Assembly: GCA_963704585.1 (NCBI GenBank)
Contig: OY969919.1
Span: 682,001-746,000 of the forward strand
Reading direction: 5' to 3'
Source of the DNA: Bog-756 sp963704585
Lineage (GTDB): Bacteria; Actinomycetota; Acidimicrobiia; Acidimicrobiales; RAAP-2
Length of the DNA stretch: 64,000 nt
The translations under genes and the position numbers were made by a program. Each line of letters begins with the position of its first letter. The first letter of the stretch is position 1. Below, one piece after another: positions 49,530 to 59,837 of this stretch. Below the pieces are notes generated by a model. It worked only from the letters and a program-made list of their open reading frames with translations, did not search any database and had not been told where the DNA came from.

Positions 49530-50892
49530 CGCCGGGAGCACCCTCCCCGCCGAAGCCGCTCGCCGCCGCGAACTGCCTGCTGCGCGCCGCGTACCCGCCT
49601 CCGCCTTCCGGCGTCGGCGCCCCCGGGGAGAAGAGCACGACCCCGCCCCGAGGCGTGACGGTGCAAGCCGTGCGGACGGCACCTTCGAGGTCGTCCGCCT
49701 CGAGCACCGCGGCGATCCGGCCGCCGCCCTGCCGGTCGCGCAGGAGACCGAGCACCCGGTCGGAGTCGGGTGGAAGGACCACGACCCGCGGTGCCGGCGC
49801 ACGCGCCGCGAGGACGTCGGCGAGCGGCGAGGCATCCACCCCCCGGTCCGCTCCTCCGAGGATGACCGTGAGCTCGCGGCCACCGAACGCGGCGACCGAC
49901 GCGGCGGTCGCCGCCGGGTTCGAGCCGAGCGCGTCGTCGACGAAGGTGACCCCGTCGCGCACCCCGAGCGTGGCGCACCTCGACGGCAGCCCGCGGAAGG
50001 ACGAGACCGCCGCCGCGGCCGCGTCCGCCGAGAGGGGACGGCCGAGGAGCAGCGACGCGCCGGCGATCGCGCCGCACAGGTTCCACCGGTTGTGGACGCC
50101 GGGCAGCCGGAGATCACCCGCGTCGACGAGGAGCTCCCCGTCGGCGACCACCCATCCGCCGTCGAGGCGCACCCGACCCCGCGGGCCGTAGAGCGTGCGG
50201 TCGGGGCGGCCCGCTGTCCGCGCCACGGCCTCTTCGCTCGCGGCGCAGACCGCGACCGCGCCGGCCGGACCGGCCTCGAGGAGTCGCAGCTTGTCCCGGT
50301 AGTAGGTCTCGAGGTCGCCGTGCCAGTCGAGGTGGTCCGGCGAGAGCCCCGTCAGAACGCAGACCGCAGGGCTCGCCGTGACGTCGGCGGCCTGGTAGGA
50401 GGAGACCTCGACCACGTAGGCGTCGACCGGCGTCGCGTCGTAGCACTCGACGACCGGCACGCCGATGTTGCCCACGAGCGCGACGGTGTATCCCTCGTGC
50501 TCGAGGAGCGAGGCGGAGAGAGCCGCGGTCGTGCTCTTCCCCTTCGTGCCGGTCACCGCGAGGACCGGTGCGCCGGCTACGTCCTCGAGCCAGACCGCCA
50601 TCGCGGTGGTGACCAACGCGCCGGCGCGCGCGGCTTCGCCGAGCTCGGGCCGGTACCGGCTCACGCCCGGCGACCGGACGACGACATCGACGCCGGACCA
50701 GTCGACCGCTCCCGGCTCGACGACCTCGTGCGTCCCGGGCAGCTCGGCCGCCGCGGCGCGCGCCGCCTGGGGCCGGTCGTCGACGAGCAGCGGCTCGGTC
50801 CCGCGCTCGAGCAGGAGGCGAGCGGTGGCAACTCCCTCGCGGCCGAGCCCGATGACCGCGACGCGGCGGCCGAGCAGGTCGTCGAGGGTCAC
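49522..50892 (-). CDS. murD2: MurD2-type UDP-N-acetylmuramoyl-L-alanine--L-glutamate ligase
   Basis: The 456-residue Mur ligase has an N-terminal Rossmann 'VAVIGLGREGVATARLLLER', the ATP loop 'LAVTGTKGKSTTAALSASLL', 'GNIGVPVVECYDATPVDAYV' and 'LSPDHLDWHGDLETYYRDKL'. The downstream partner is MurL, which defines the MurD2-MurL route: MurD2 adds L-Glu to UDP-MurNAc-L-Ala, and MurL then epimerises the residue to D-Glu. Assignment as MurD2 instead of ordinary MurD rests on this pairing. It starts with a GTG overlapping the MurL stop (GTGA). Confidence 0.88.
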   Translation of the reverse strand: MTLDDLLGRRVAVIGLGREGVATARLLLERGTEPLLVDDRPQAARAAAAELPGTHEVVEPGAVDWSGVDVVVRSPGVSRYRPELGEAARAGALVTTAMAVWLEDVAGAPVLAVTGTKGKSTTAALSASLLEHEGYTVALVGNIGVPVVECYDATPVDAYVVEVSSYQAADVTASPAVCVLTGLSPDHLDWHGDLETYYRDKLRLLEAGPAGAVAVCAASEEAVARTAGRPDRTLYGPRGRVRLDGGWVVADGELLVDAGDLRLPGVHNRWNLCGAIAGASLLLGRPLSADAAAAAVSSFRGLPSRCATLGVRDGVTFVDDALGSNPAATAASVAAFGGRELTVILGGADRGVDASPLADVLAARAPAPRVVVLPPDSDRVLGLLRDRQGGGRIAAVLEADDLEGAVRTACTVTPRGGVVLFSPGAPTPEGGGGYAARSRQFAAASGFGGEGAPGAT

Positions 50893-52286
50893 GGCAGGAC
50901 GGCGAGCGCGCGGTCGACCGCCGCCGCCACTGCGGGGTCGGGGAAGTCCAGACGGTGGTCGGGCGCGAGGAGCTCACGCGCTCCGTCCTCTCCGACGAGC
51001 GCGGCCGCCCGGGCGCCGAGCGCGCGCACGACCGGCGCGTCGCGCCAGCGGGGCGAGCCCGCCAGCATCGCCATCGCCGCGGCGGACTCGCGCCGCTCGC
51101 CCACGCACTCGAAGGGCTTCTCCTCCTCGCTCATGAGCGCCGCGAAACCGTCGATCTGCCCGGGATCTGCGAAGAGGTCGCGCCCGAGGATCGCCGCGAG
51201 CGACGACGGATCGAGGAAGGGCGCGAGCACCAGGGCGACGAACCGGCACTTGGGGCAGTTCCCGCACCACCGGTCCTCGGGTCCGGCGGCCGCGCGGAAC
51301 GCCGCGTTGCAGCTGCAGAAGATCGGGTGGTAGCAGGACATCCCGGCGAAGGCGCGGGCGATGGCGAGCTCGGAGTACGGACGGAGGGCCGAGCCGTAGC
51401 GCAGTCGCGGGTCGACGTCCTCGGCGAGGAGGGTTCGCAGGGCCGTCTCGCACTCGAGGCTCTTCGAGTACTGGTGGTTGACCGGGACCCCGTCGACCGT
51501 CACGGTCTCCTCGCTGGCCGACCGCTCGATCGCCATGGCGATCGTGTCGTAGCCGTAGAGATAGCTCGCGGCGACCGCCAGCAGGGAGACGATCGCGGTG
51601 ATCGGCACGTGCCCGTTCAAGGCGCCCGACCGGTTGACCTCCTCGAGCCGGGGCGAGAGCCGTCGCCGCACCACGAGGAGCTCGAGGCCGGCCCGCTCCG
51701 CGAGCTCGACGACGAGCGGGTGCGGGTTGACCGCGAAGAGCCGTGGAGCGAGCGGGCGGAGCGCCTCGACCACGACCATCGAGTCCTTCCCCCCGCCGAT
51801 GGGCACCGCGATCCGGCCGTGTCGCGGCGCGCCCGTGCCGAGTGGCGCGGCGGCCGGGCCTGCTCCGGGTGGCGCGGCGGCCGGGCCTGCTCCGGGTGGC
51901 CCGTGCCGCAGCTCGACGACCCGGGGGATCGCCAGACCGTTCGCGACCGCGAACTCGCGGAGCCCGTCGTCGTAGAGGTGGTGGTGGAAGTCGAGCGCAG
52001 CGGCTCCGAGTGCGGCTCCCTCGACGCGCACCACGGGCGGGGCCGCCGTCTTGTAGTAGCTCGTGCCGGCGGCCACGTGCAGGTGGAGCAGTGCCCGCTC
52101 GAACGCCGGGGCGTCCGCCCGGTCGACGCCGTCGGACGGCGACTCGAAGACCACGGTCTCGGTGAAGCGCTCACCCTCGTCGAGCGCATAGCCGAGGGTC
52201 AGGCTGCGCGACGCCGGGTCGTAGGCCCGATCGACGATCCGGAACGTGCCGAAGCCCTCCGGATCGAACCGGTGCCGTTCGCTCAT
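50889..52286 (-). CDS. murL: MurL: UDP-MurNAc-L-Ala-L-Glu epimerase
   Basis: The 465-residue product has the MurL hallmarks: 'RIAVPIGGGKDSMVVVEAL' (a PP-loop ATPase-type SGGxDS segment) and a Cys-rich centre 'MSCYHPIFCSCNAAF' with 'RWCGNCPKCRFVALVL'. MurL epimerises the terminal L-Glu of UDP-MurNAc-L-Ala-L-Glu using ATP. The start is ATG 52286; the GTGA overlap with MurD2 couples them. A 27 bp perfect tandem repeat (51842-51868 and 51869-51895) encodes a Pro/Ala/Gly linker before the PP-loop domain. If the genome lacks glutamate racemase this pair would be essential. Confidence 0.88.
   Translation of the reverse strand: MSERHRFDPEGFGTFRIVDRAYDPASRSLTLGYALDEGERFTETVVFESPSDGVDRADAPAFERALLHLHVAAGTSYYKTAAPPVVRVEGAALGAAALDFHHHLYDDGLREFAVANGLAIPRVVELRHGPPGAGPAAAPPGAGPAAAPLGTGAPRHGRIAVPIGGGKDSMVVVEALRPLAPRLFAVNPHPLVVELAERAGLELLVVRRRLSPRLEEVNRSGALNGHVPITAIVSLLAVAASYLYGYDTIAMAIERSASEETVTVDGVPVNHQYSKSLECETALRTLLAEDVDPRLRYGSALRPYSELAIARAFAGMSCYHPIFCSCNAAFRAAAGPEDRWCGNCPKCRFVALVLAPFLDPSSLAAILGRDLFADPGQIDGFAALMSEEEKPFECVGERRESAAAMAMLAGSPRWRDAPVVRALGARAAALVGEDGARELLAPDHRLDFPDPAVAAAVDRALAVLP
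51842..51895. repeat. 27 bp perfect tandem repeat inside murL
   Basis: Two in-frame copies of a 27 bp unit (starting GTGGCGCGGCGGCCGGGCCT) encode a 9-residue Gly-Pro-Ala-rich repeat between two MurL domains. Being in frame and a multiple of three, it can vary in copy number without breaking the gene. Confidence 0.9.
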
Positions 52287-52314
52287 CGTCGGCCCAGCGT
52301 ACCGGCCACCCTGG

Positions 52315-52806
52315 TCAGGCGGTCTTCTCCTCCTCGCGGCCGCCGGGCCGCAGGTGCTCGACGATCGCCAGCGAGCTTCCCGCCGAGTGGATGACCCACG
52401 CCTCACCCTTCTGGAGCCGGAGCGCGCGGCGCTCGCCCGCCGCCCGCTGGCCCGCGAGCGCGTCGAGTACCTCGAGGGTCACGTCGCCATGGGTGCAGAG
52501 CGCCGCGGACTCCCCCGCCATGCGCCGCACGAGGGCGAGCGCGTCCGTGCCGTGGCCCTCGGCGAGCGCGTCGACCGCCTCGACCGCGAGCCCGAGCCGT
52601 TCGGCCAGCGGCTGCACCGTCTCGCAGCAGCGCACGTAGGGGCTGCTCAGGATCCGCTGCGGCCGGTACCCCTCGAGCAGCGCGACGAGGTCCTCCGCCT
52701 GCGCCCGCCCACGGGCGGTCAGCGGGCGCACCCGGTCGTCGCCCGTCCACGCGCTCCGCCGACCGGCACGGGCGTGACGGACCAGCAGCAGAGGCATGGG
52801 CAGCAT
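52315..52806 (-). CDS. SixA-like histidine phosphatase
   Basis: This 163-residue RHG-type phosphatase has 'LLLVRHARAGRRSAWTG' (the R-H-x phosphohistidine motif), 'ILSSPYVRCCETVQPLAERL' and 'LCTHGDVTLEVLDAL' with the second His. Relatives are SixA phosphohistidine phosphatases and small phosphoglycerate mutase-like enzymes. ATG 52806 is chosen because GGAGGTGG lies 6 bases upstream. It is 28 bp upstream of MurL and on the same strand. Confidence 0.88.
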   Translation of the reverse strand: MLPMPLLLVRHARAGRRSAWTGDDRVRPLTARGRAQAEDLVALLEGYRPQRILSSPYVRCCETVQPLAERLGLAVEAVDALAEGHGTDALALVRRMAGESAALCTHGDVTLEVLDALAGQRAAGERRALRLQKGEAWVIHSAGSSLAIVEHLRPGGREEEKTA

Positions 52807-52876
52807 GCTGCCACCTCCGGGGGACGGTCGTGGGAGACCGCGGGCGAAACCCGAGGCCACGGGCCCCGAGCGTCGC

Positions 52877-53392
52877 TCAGTCCGGGCCGGCGTCCGGCCC
52901 CGGGACGGTCAGACCCGGATCGTGCGGGAACGGGAAGACGTCGAGCACCGGGCCGCTCCGGGCGAGCGAGTGGTAGCGCCGCTCGGCGAACCGCCACCGG
53001 CGGCCGACGAGCACGCAGCGGTCGTGGTACACCCCGTAGGCGGTCGTCCATCGGCCCCCGTCGCGATCCTGGCGAACCTCGCACATGAACATCCGGCTCG
53101 CCGCGGTGCCCGCGTCGGCGCCGTCGGGGAACTCGACGTGGGCGTTGAGCACCACGAACTCGAAGAACTCGAAGCGGTCGATCGCCGCCTCGATGAACGC
53201 GCCGACCTGGGCGCCCCCGACCAGATGCCGCGGCACCCCGATCCGGCGGTCGACGACGACCGGGGCGTCGTCGCGGAAGAGCCCGGCCAGCTCGGACCAC
53301 GCCCGCCGGTTCACCGCGTCCGCGTAGGCGTGCAGTAGCCGGCGGACCCCGGTGTCGGCGACGGTCTCGGCGAGCACGTCGTCGGGGATCAC
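52877..53392 (-). CDS. SnoaL-like (NTF2-fold) protein
   Basis: The 171-residue product has 'VRRLLHAYADAVNRRAWSEL', 'FRDDAPVVVDRRIGVPRHLV', 'FEFVVLNAHVEF' and 'DRCVLVGRRWRFAERRYHSL', typical of SnoaL-like NTF2-fold polyketide-cyclase-like proteins. The start used is GTG 53392; other starts upstream lack a ribosome-binding site. It is a second, longer SnoaL-like protein, distinct from 37073-37465. The function is unknown. Confidence 0.75.
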   Translation of the reverse strand: MIPDDVLAETVADTGVRRLLHAYADAVNRRAWSELAGLFRDDAPVVVDRRIGVPRHLVGGAQVGAFIEAAIDRFEFFEFVVLNAHVEFPDGADAGTAASRMFMCEVRQDRDGGRWTTAYGVYHDRCVLVGRRWRFAERRYHSLARSGPVLDVFPFPHDPGLTVPGPDAGPD

Positions 53393-53423
53393 GCCGAGGG
53401 ACGTTACCGCCCGCCCGCGGTGG

Positions 53424-55299
53424 TCAGCCTCCCGTGGGTACGCCTCCGCCCGCGACCCGGAACGCACCCGCACCCGCACCCGCACCCGCAGAGCCCAGCC
53501 CGCCGGTGACCAACCCGAACCGACCGGTGGTCGTCGACGACGACGGAACGGGCTGCGCGAGGTCGGCGAGGGTGACCACCTCCCCGTCGTGCAGGCCGGA
53601 GGTGATCTGGGAGCGGAGGTCGCCCACCGTTCCGACGGTGACCCGGACCGGTCGGGCGACGCCGTGGTCGAGCACGGTCACGAGGTGGACCGAGCCCACG
53701 GTCCGGACCGCCGAGGTCGGGACGGTCGTCACGCCGACTGCCCGGTGCGTCACGATCGAGATGTTGGCCGCCGCTCCCGAGTACCCCCCGAGGTCGGGCG
53801 AGTCGAGCGCGATCGTCACCGGATAGGTGGTGGACGACCCGCTGCTCGTGCCGAGCACGCCGATCGCCGCCACGGTGCCGCGTAGTGCCGTGTCCGTCAC
53901 GTCGGGCGTCACCACCGCCTGCTGGCCGACCGCGACCTGAGCCAGGTGGGTGACCGGTACGTCGGCCACCGCCTGATACTGCGTCCCGTTCCCGACGACG
54001 ACGATCGACGGGGCGCTCGAGGACGAACCGGCCGACACGGAGCCTCCCGGAGCGATCCCGACCGAGGCGATCGTGCCCGCAATGGTCGTCGCGAGGGACG
54101 CGCCACCCAGTGCCTGCTCGGCGCCGTCGAGGTTGGCCTGCGCCGCGTCGATCGACGCCTGGTCGACTGCGAGCTGCTGGGTGGTCGCGACCTTCGAATG
54201 TCCGGTGGGCGCACCACCCGTGCTGCCGGTGCTGCCGATGCTGCCGGTGTGCGCGGCAGGAACGGTGGTCGTCGTGGTGGCCGTGGGCGCCGTCGTCGAC
54301 GTGGTGCCGCCGCCGTGGGTGCCGCCGCCTCCTCCGCCGCCGCCCGTGCCGCCGGTGCCGGGAGCCCCGGACGAGCCGCCCGCCGCCTGGAGCGCGGCGT
54401 TCAGTTGCTGCTCGTCCGCGTTCACCGTCTTGATGTCTGTGGTGACCTTGGCCTGGCTGGCGGAGGCCGTCGCCAATGCCTGTGCGCACCCCGATCCGCC
54501 GCTTGGTGTGGTGGTGGTCGTCGTCGAGGGAGGCGGGCCACCGGAGGTCGCCCCGCACGCCGCCGACGCGGCACGCAGAGCGGCAGCCGCCTGCCGCGGC
54601 GTCGGCGTCCTCGGTGTGCTGGTCCGCCACGAGGGTCGCCTGCAGGGCGGCGATCTGCTGGCTCGACGCACCACCCGCGCCCGTTCCGCCGCCGGCGCCG
54701 CCGGTCGCGCCCGAGCCTCCCGCTCCACCGGAGGCGCCTGCCGTCGAGCCCGACGCACCCGGAGACGCACCGGACGACGGCGAGGTCGACGATGCCGTCG
54801 TGGTCGCCGTCGACCCGCTCTGGCTCGCCTCGTCGTTGGCGAGGGTGAGCTGCGCCGAGGCGAGCGTCGCCTGGTCGGCGACCACGGTGTCCGTCAGTGA
54901 CGTCGTGTCGAGGGTGGCGACGACCTGGCCGGCGGTGACCTGCTGCCCGACCGTGACGTCGACCGAGGCGACGGTGCCGGCCACGCCGAAGTCGAGGGCG
55001 GCCTGGTCTGCCGGCGTGATCGTCGCAACGGAGTCGAGCGTGGCCACCGCGGTGCCGGTCGCGACAACGGAGGTCCGGTACGTAGGGGGCGAGCCGCGGG
55101 TGAGCACCCACGAGAGGACGCCCGCGATCACGACGAGCACGGCGAGCACGACCCGGAACGGCGTGATCCACGCCGTGCGTGACCGGCCCGCACCTGCGAC
55201 CGGCCGAGCGTTCGGGCGGGCGGCGAGCTCGACCGGTGCCGGGGCGGCGACGGGCTCCGGTTCGACGGCTGGCACGGTCAGGCGCGCCGGGTCAGGCAC
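53424..55299 (-). pseudogene. Membrane-fusion protein (HlyD/MacA-like), interrupted by a frameshift near 54595
   Basis: The N-terminal half, from a GTG at 55299, has a basic cytoplasmic stretch, one transmembrane helix ('ITPFRVVLAVLVVIAGVLSW') and the first barrel and lipoyl strands 'VGQQVTAGQVVATLDTTSL'. The coiled-coil and distal half ('DQASIDAAQANLDGAEQAL', 'AVADVPVTHLAQVAVGQQAV', 'VTVGTVGDLRSQI') are in another frame ending at 53424. The span has one base too many or too few, so a single indel near 54595 fits. Low-complexity Gly/Ser/Thr linkers separate the parts. GTG 55299 overlaps the upstream lipoprotein stop. It is the second fusion protein of this operon. Confidence 0.8.
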
Positions 55300-56221
55300 C
55301 CGTGGGCGCTCCCGTGCCCGCACCGCCGCCACCGGCGCGGAAGCCGAACCCCGACGAGCACCCGTTCGCGCCCGGCACAGACACGGTGATCGACTGCGCG
55401 GTGACCGCGCCGGTGCTGTCGGCGGGTCCGATCGCGCGGGCACACTGGCCGACGACGAGGTCGGACGGCGAGCCCGGCTGGGTCTCCGTGAACGTCGTGG
55501 TCGGGGTGAGGGTCACCACCACCGAGGTCGTCGCGTGGGTCGCCGGATTTGTCTGCGAGACGGTGACCGCCGACCCCGAGACCGCCGTCACCGGACCGGA
55601 AGCCGCTCCGAACTGCCCATTGCCGAAGCGGCTGGAGCCCGGTGGACGGGTGCCCCCGCCGGGGAAGGTCCCGCCGGGGGGCGGGCCACCGCGAAACGTC
55701 CCGGACGTTCGGCGACCACCGAAGCCGCTGCCACAGACTCCGGCGGTCGGCTGCGAGACCGACACCGTGGTCGCGGTGATCGGCTTCCCGAATGAGCTGC
55801 TGCCCGGCGACGTCGACGAGGTCGGCTTCCCGAAGGCGTTGACGCAAGAGCCGACCGTCACCGCCGACGCGTTGGTCGACACGATCGACCGGAACGTCGT
55901 GGCGGACGTGTAGGTGACGGTCGTCTGGCCGGTCGTCGGATCCTGGACCTCGATCGACGTCCCGTTGACCGCGGCGATGGTTCCGGATGTGCCCGGGAGC
56001 GTCCGCGGTGCCGAGGAGCCGTTCGCGGGCGCAGCTGTTGACGACGTCGTCGACGCGGACGACGACGAGCCGCACGCCGCGAGCGCCGTTCCGCCGATGC
56101 CGAACGCGACGGCGGCGGCGACACGCCGGGCCCGCCGCCCGCTCCGGCCGCGGCGGTCGATCGGCACGCCGGGCGGGACCGTCGCCCGTGTCGAGCCGGC
56201 CGTTGGTGGTGTGGTGATCAT
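55292..56221 (-). CDS. Secreted lipoprotein with DUF5666-like repeats
   Basis: The 309-residue product has an Arg-rich start, a short hydrophobic stretch and a lipobox 'TALAAC' (Cys at about 49), implying a lipid-anchored extracytoplasmic protein. Two similar beta modules, 'GTIAAVNGTSIEVQDPTTGQ' and 'GPVTAVSGSAVTVSQTNP', resemble DUF5666 repeats; a low-complexity Gly/Pro/Phe-rich linker lies between them. I use ATG 56221 (RBS GAGGAAG) over ATG 56263, which overlaps the permease stop but lacks a good site. It lies between the ABC permease and the second fusion protein and probably belongs to the exporter. Confidence 0.75.
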   Translation of the reverse strand: MITTPPTAGSTRATVPPGVPIDRRGRSGRRARRVAAAVAFGIGGTALAACGSSSSASTTSSTAAPANGSSAPRTLPGTSGTIAAVNGTSIEVQDPTTGQTTVTYTSATTFRSIVSTNASAVTVGSCVNAFGKPTSSTSPGSSSFGKPITATTVSVSQPTAGVCGSGFGGRRTSGTFRGGPPPGGTFPGGGTRPPGSSRFGNGQFGAASGPVTAVSGSAVTVSQTNPATHATTSVVVTLTPTTTFTETQPGSPSDLVVGQCARAIGPADSTGAVTAQSITVSVPGANGCSSGFGFRAGGGGAGTGAPTGA

Positions 56222-56259
56222 GGTTGCTTCCTCGTGTCGTGAGTCGTTGGTGGTGGAGG

Positions 56260-57497
56260 TCATTCGTTTCGCAGCGCGTCGATCGGGGCGAGCCGCGCGG
56301 CCCGGCCGGCGGGGTAGACGCCGAAAGCGATGCCGATCAGCACGGCGACCGCGATGGCGCCGGCCGTCGCCACGCCGGAGATGGCGATCGGGTTCGAGAT
56401 GAAATGCGGCAGCACGGTCGCGCCGAGCACGCCGAGCGCCGCGCCGAGCACGCCCCCGACCACGCCGAGCACCGAGGCCTCGACGAGGAACTGGCGCCGG
56501 ATGATCCGCGGCGTGGCACCGAGCGCCTTGCGCAGCCCGATCTCACGGACCCGCTCGGTCACCGAGACGAGCATGATGTTCATCACGCCGATCCCCCCGA
56601 CCAGCAGCGAGATGCCGGCGATCCCGCCGAGCAAGATGGTCAAGGTCCGGTCCACAGAGGTCGCCGTCGAGAGCAGTGCGGTCGAGCTGACGATCGAGAA
56701 GTCGGCCGACGCAGTGGAAGTGATCCCGTGCAGGTTCAAGAGCTCGGCATTCGCCTCCTGGTACGCGGCCGAGAGCGTCGACGACGAGGTCGCCTGGAGG
56801 AGGATCTGGCTCACCGAGCTTCGGCTCGTCCCGCCGAGGAGCTGGGTCGTCGCGGTCGTCAACGGCACGATCGCCTGGTCGTCCTGATTGGACGCGCTCG
56901 ACGATCCGGTGGAGCCGACCGAGTTGAGCACGCCGATCACCGACATCGGGACCCCGTCGACGTCGACGGTCTGGCCGAGCGGGTCGCGGAGGCCGAAGAG
57001 CTCCTGCGCGGTGGTGGGTCCGAGCACCACGACGTCGGTCCTGGCGGCGAGGTCGTGTGTGGCGATGAAGCGACCCTCGGTCATCGACCGGCCCCGCACG
57101 GTCATCCACGAGGGCTCGGTCCCGACCACCGTCGTCGTCCAGTTGCTGTTGCCGGCGACCAACGTCGCCGACGAGTTGGTGGTCGGCGCGACCGCGGCGA
57201 CGTCCGGCGCCACGACCTTCGACGCGAGTGCGTTCGCGTCACCGACCGTGAGGGTGGACGCCGATCCGAAACCGCCGCGGATCCCGGCGGTCGAGGTCGA
57301 GCTGCCCGGGCTCACGGTCAGCAGGTTGGAGCCGAGCGCGGAGATCTGGGCGCCCACTTGCTGCTGGGCCCCTTCGCCGAGCCCGACGGTGAGGATGACT
57401 GCCGCGATCCCGATCGTGATCCCGAGGACGGTGAGCCCGGAGCGCAACCGGTGGGACAGGACGGCCTCAACACCTGTCCGCAGGGTCTCGACGACGG

Positions 57498-57501
<4 letters not shown>
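56260..57501 (-). CDS. ABC transporter permease, MacB/FtsX type
   Basis: The 413-residue permease has the MacB layout: one N-terminal helix ('SGLTVLGITIGIAAVILTVG'), a large extracytoplasmic MacB_PCD domain (about 45-270), and three C-terminal helices including 'IAGISLLVGGIGVMNIMLVS' and 'AIAVAVLIGIAFGVYPAGRA'. 'TERVREIGLRKALGATPRII' is the conserved coupling segment. It starts with a GTG overlapping the ATPase stop (GTGA). Type VII ABC systems use this fold for mechanotransmission or efflux. Confidence 0.95.
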
Positions 57502-58291
<790 letters not shown>

Positions 58292-58295
<4 letters not shown>

Positions 58296-59641
58296 CCGCC
58301 GAACCCAGCTCCCCCGCCGCCGCCGAACCCGCCTCCTCCGCCGCCGAAGCCGCCTCCTCCGCCGCCGAAGCCGCCGCCGCCGAAGCCACCGCCGGCACCC
58401 GTTCGACCGAAGACGCCGGAGGTGCCACTGCCCGCGCCCGCCAGCCCGCGGAAGCTGACCTCGGTCACGACGATCCGCTGCCCGACCGACAGCCCGCCCG
58501 TGATCTGGGTCTGGCCGCCCGACGCGGCACCGATCGTCACGTCCTGGGTTACGTGCTGGCCTTTCTCGTCGAGGACCACGCTCGTCGTGCCCCCGCTGTA
58601 GGTGATGGCCGCGGTCGGCACGACGATCACGTCCTGCAGCTCCTTCACGACGACTGAGACGGTCGCGCTCGTGCCCCCGTAGAGACCGGGCGGGTTGCCG
58701 GTCACGTCGATGACGACCGGAAATGACGAGACACCCGACGAGGTCGACGCGAGGAGCCCGACCGAGCCGACCGTGCCGTAGACCGTCGAGGTCGAGCCGG
58801 GCAGCGTGATCATCGCCTGGTCGCCGACCTGTAGCTGCGATACCTGTGTGCTGTTGACCGACGCGTTCACGACGGAGGCGCCCGCCGAGACGACCACGAC
58901 CTGCGCGCTGGACGCGCTGGACGTGCCGGAGGAGCCAGAGGAGCCCGACGACGCGGCGTTCGCCCCGGACGAACCGTTCCCGGACCCGCCACCGCCGCTC
59001 CCGGACCCGGCACCGCCGATCCCGGACCCGCCCGATCCCGGGTTCGACGAGGAGCTTGAGGACGACCCGCCGCTCCCCGAGACCTCCTGGCCGTCCGAGA
59101 GGTTCACCACGGCGACCGTCCCGGCGATCGTGGACTGCAGGTTCGCGTCGGAGAATGCCGTCTGGGCGCTCGCCACCTGCGACTGCGCGGACGCGACGCT
59201 CGCCTCGTCGGAGGTGAGCTGGGCCGACGATGCGCCGTTGGCCTGGTCGGTGGCGAACGTCGCCTGGTCATTGGCGAGCGTCGCCTGGGCGAGGGCGAGC
59301 GACGCTGAAAGGGAGGTCGGGTCGACGCTGGCGAGCACCTGGCCCGCGCTCACGCTCTGGCCCACGGTGACGTCGACCGCGGTGACCCGGCCGGACACCG
59401 CGAAGTCGAGGTTCGCCTGGGAGGCCGGCTCGACGGTGCCGGAGGAGGCGACCGTCTGGGTGATCGTCCCGGTCGCGACGGTCTGGACGGAGGTGGTCGT
59501 GATCGGACCGGTGGTCGCCGCGCCCGAGCTCTTGGTCGCGAGCCAGGTCCCGAGCCCTGCGCCGGCCACGACGACGACGGCCGCGCCGACGGTCAGTCGG
59601 CGGCGGGCCGACCACCTCCTGTGTCCTGCTCGCACGCGCAC
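58292..59641 (-). CDS. Membrane-fusion protein (HlyD/MacA-like) with Gly-rich tail
   Basis: The 449-residue protein has a signal-anchor ('LTVGAAVVVVAGAGLGTWLA'), MFP barrel and lipoyl strands ('VTVGQSVSAGQVLASVDPTS'), a helical hairpin rich in Ala, Ser and Gln ('TSDEASVASAQSQVASAQTA'), a low-complexity Gly/Ser linker and a distal domain ('DVIVVPTAAITYSGGTTSVV'). It ends in about 40 residues made almost only of Gly and Phe repeats of the GGGGF type. The start is a GTG at 59641. It is the first gene of the exporter operon; the outer partner is unknown in a monoderm. Confidence 0.93.
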
Positions 59642-59837
59642 CTCGCTCCGATCCTGCGGCGTCGCCGCGCTGCCCGCGTCCCAACGCGGGCACCGGCCGT
59701 CCGCGTCTGAAGCCGCCGGCAGTCAGCAGCCCAGTCGGCGAACTTTGACGTGCGTCGAGTCTCAGCTGTGGAGACGCTGAGAGGGGACGTCTCCTGGCCG
59801 CAGCTCGACTGCGGGCGGCGGGCGGGTCGGACGCCGG

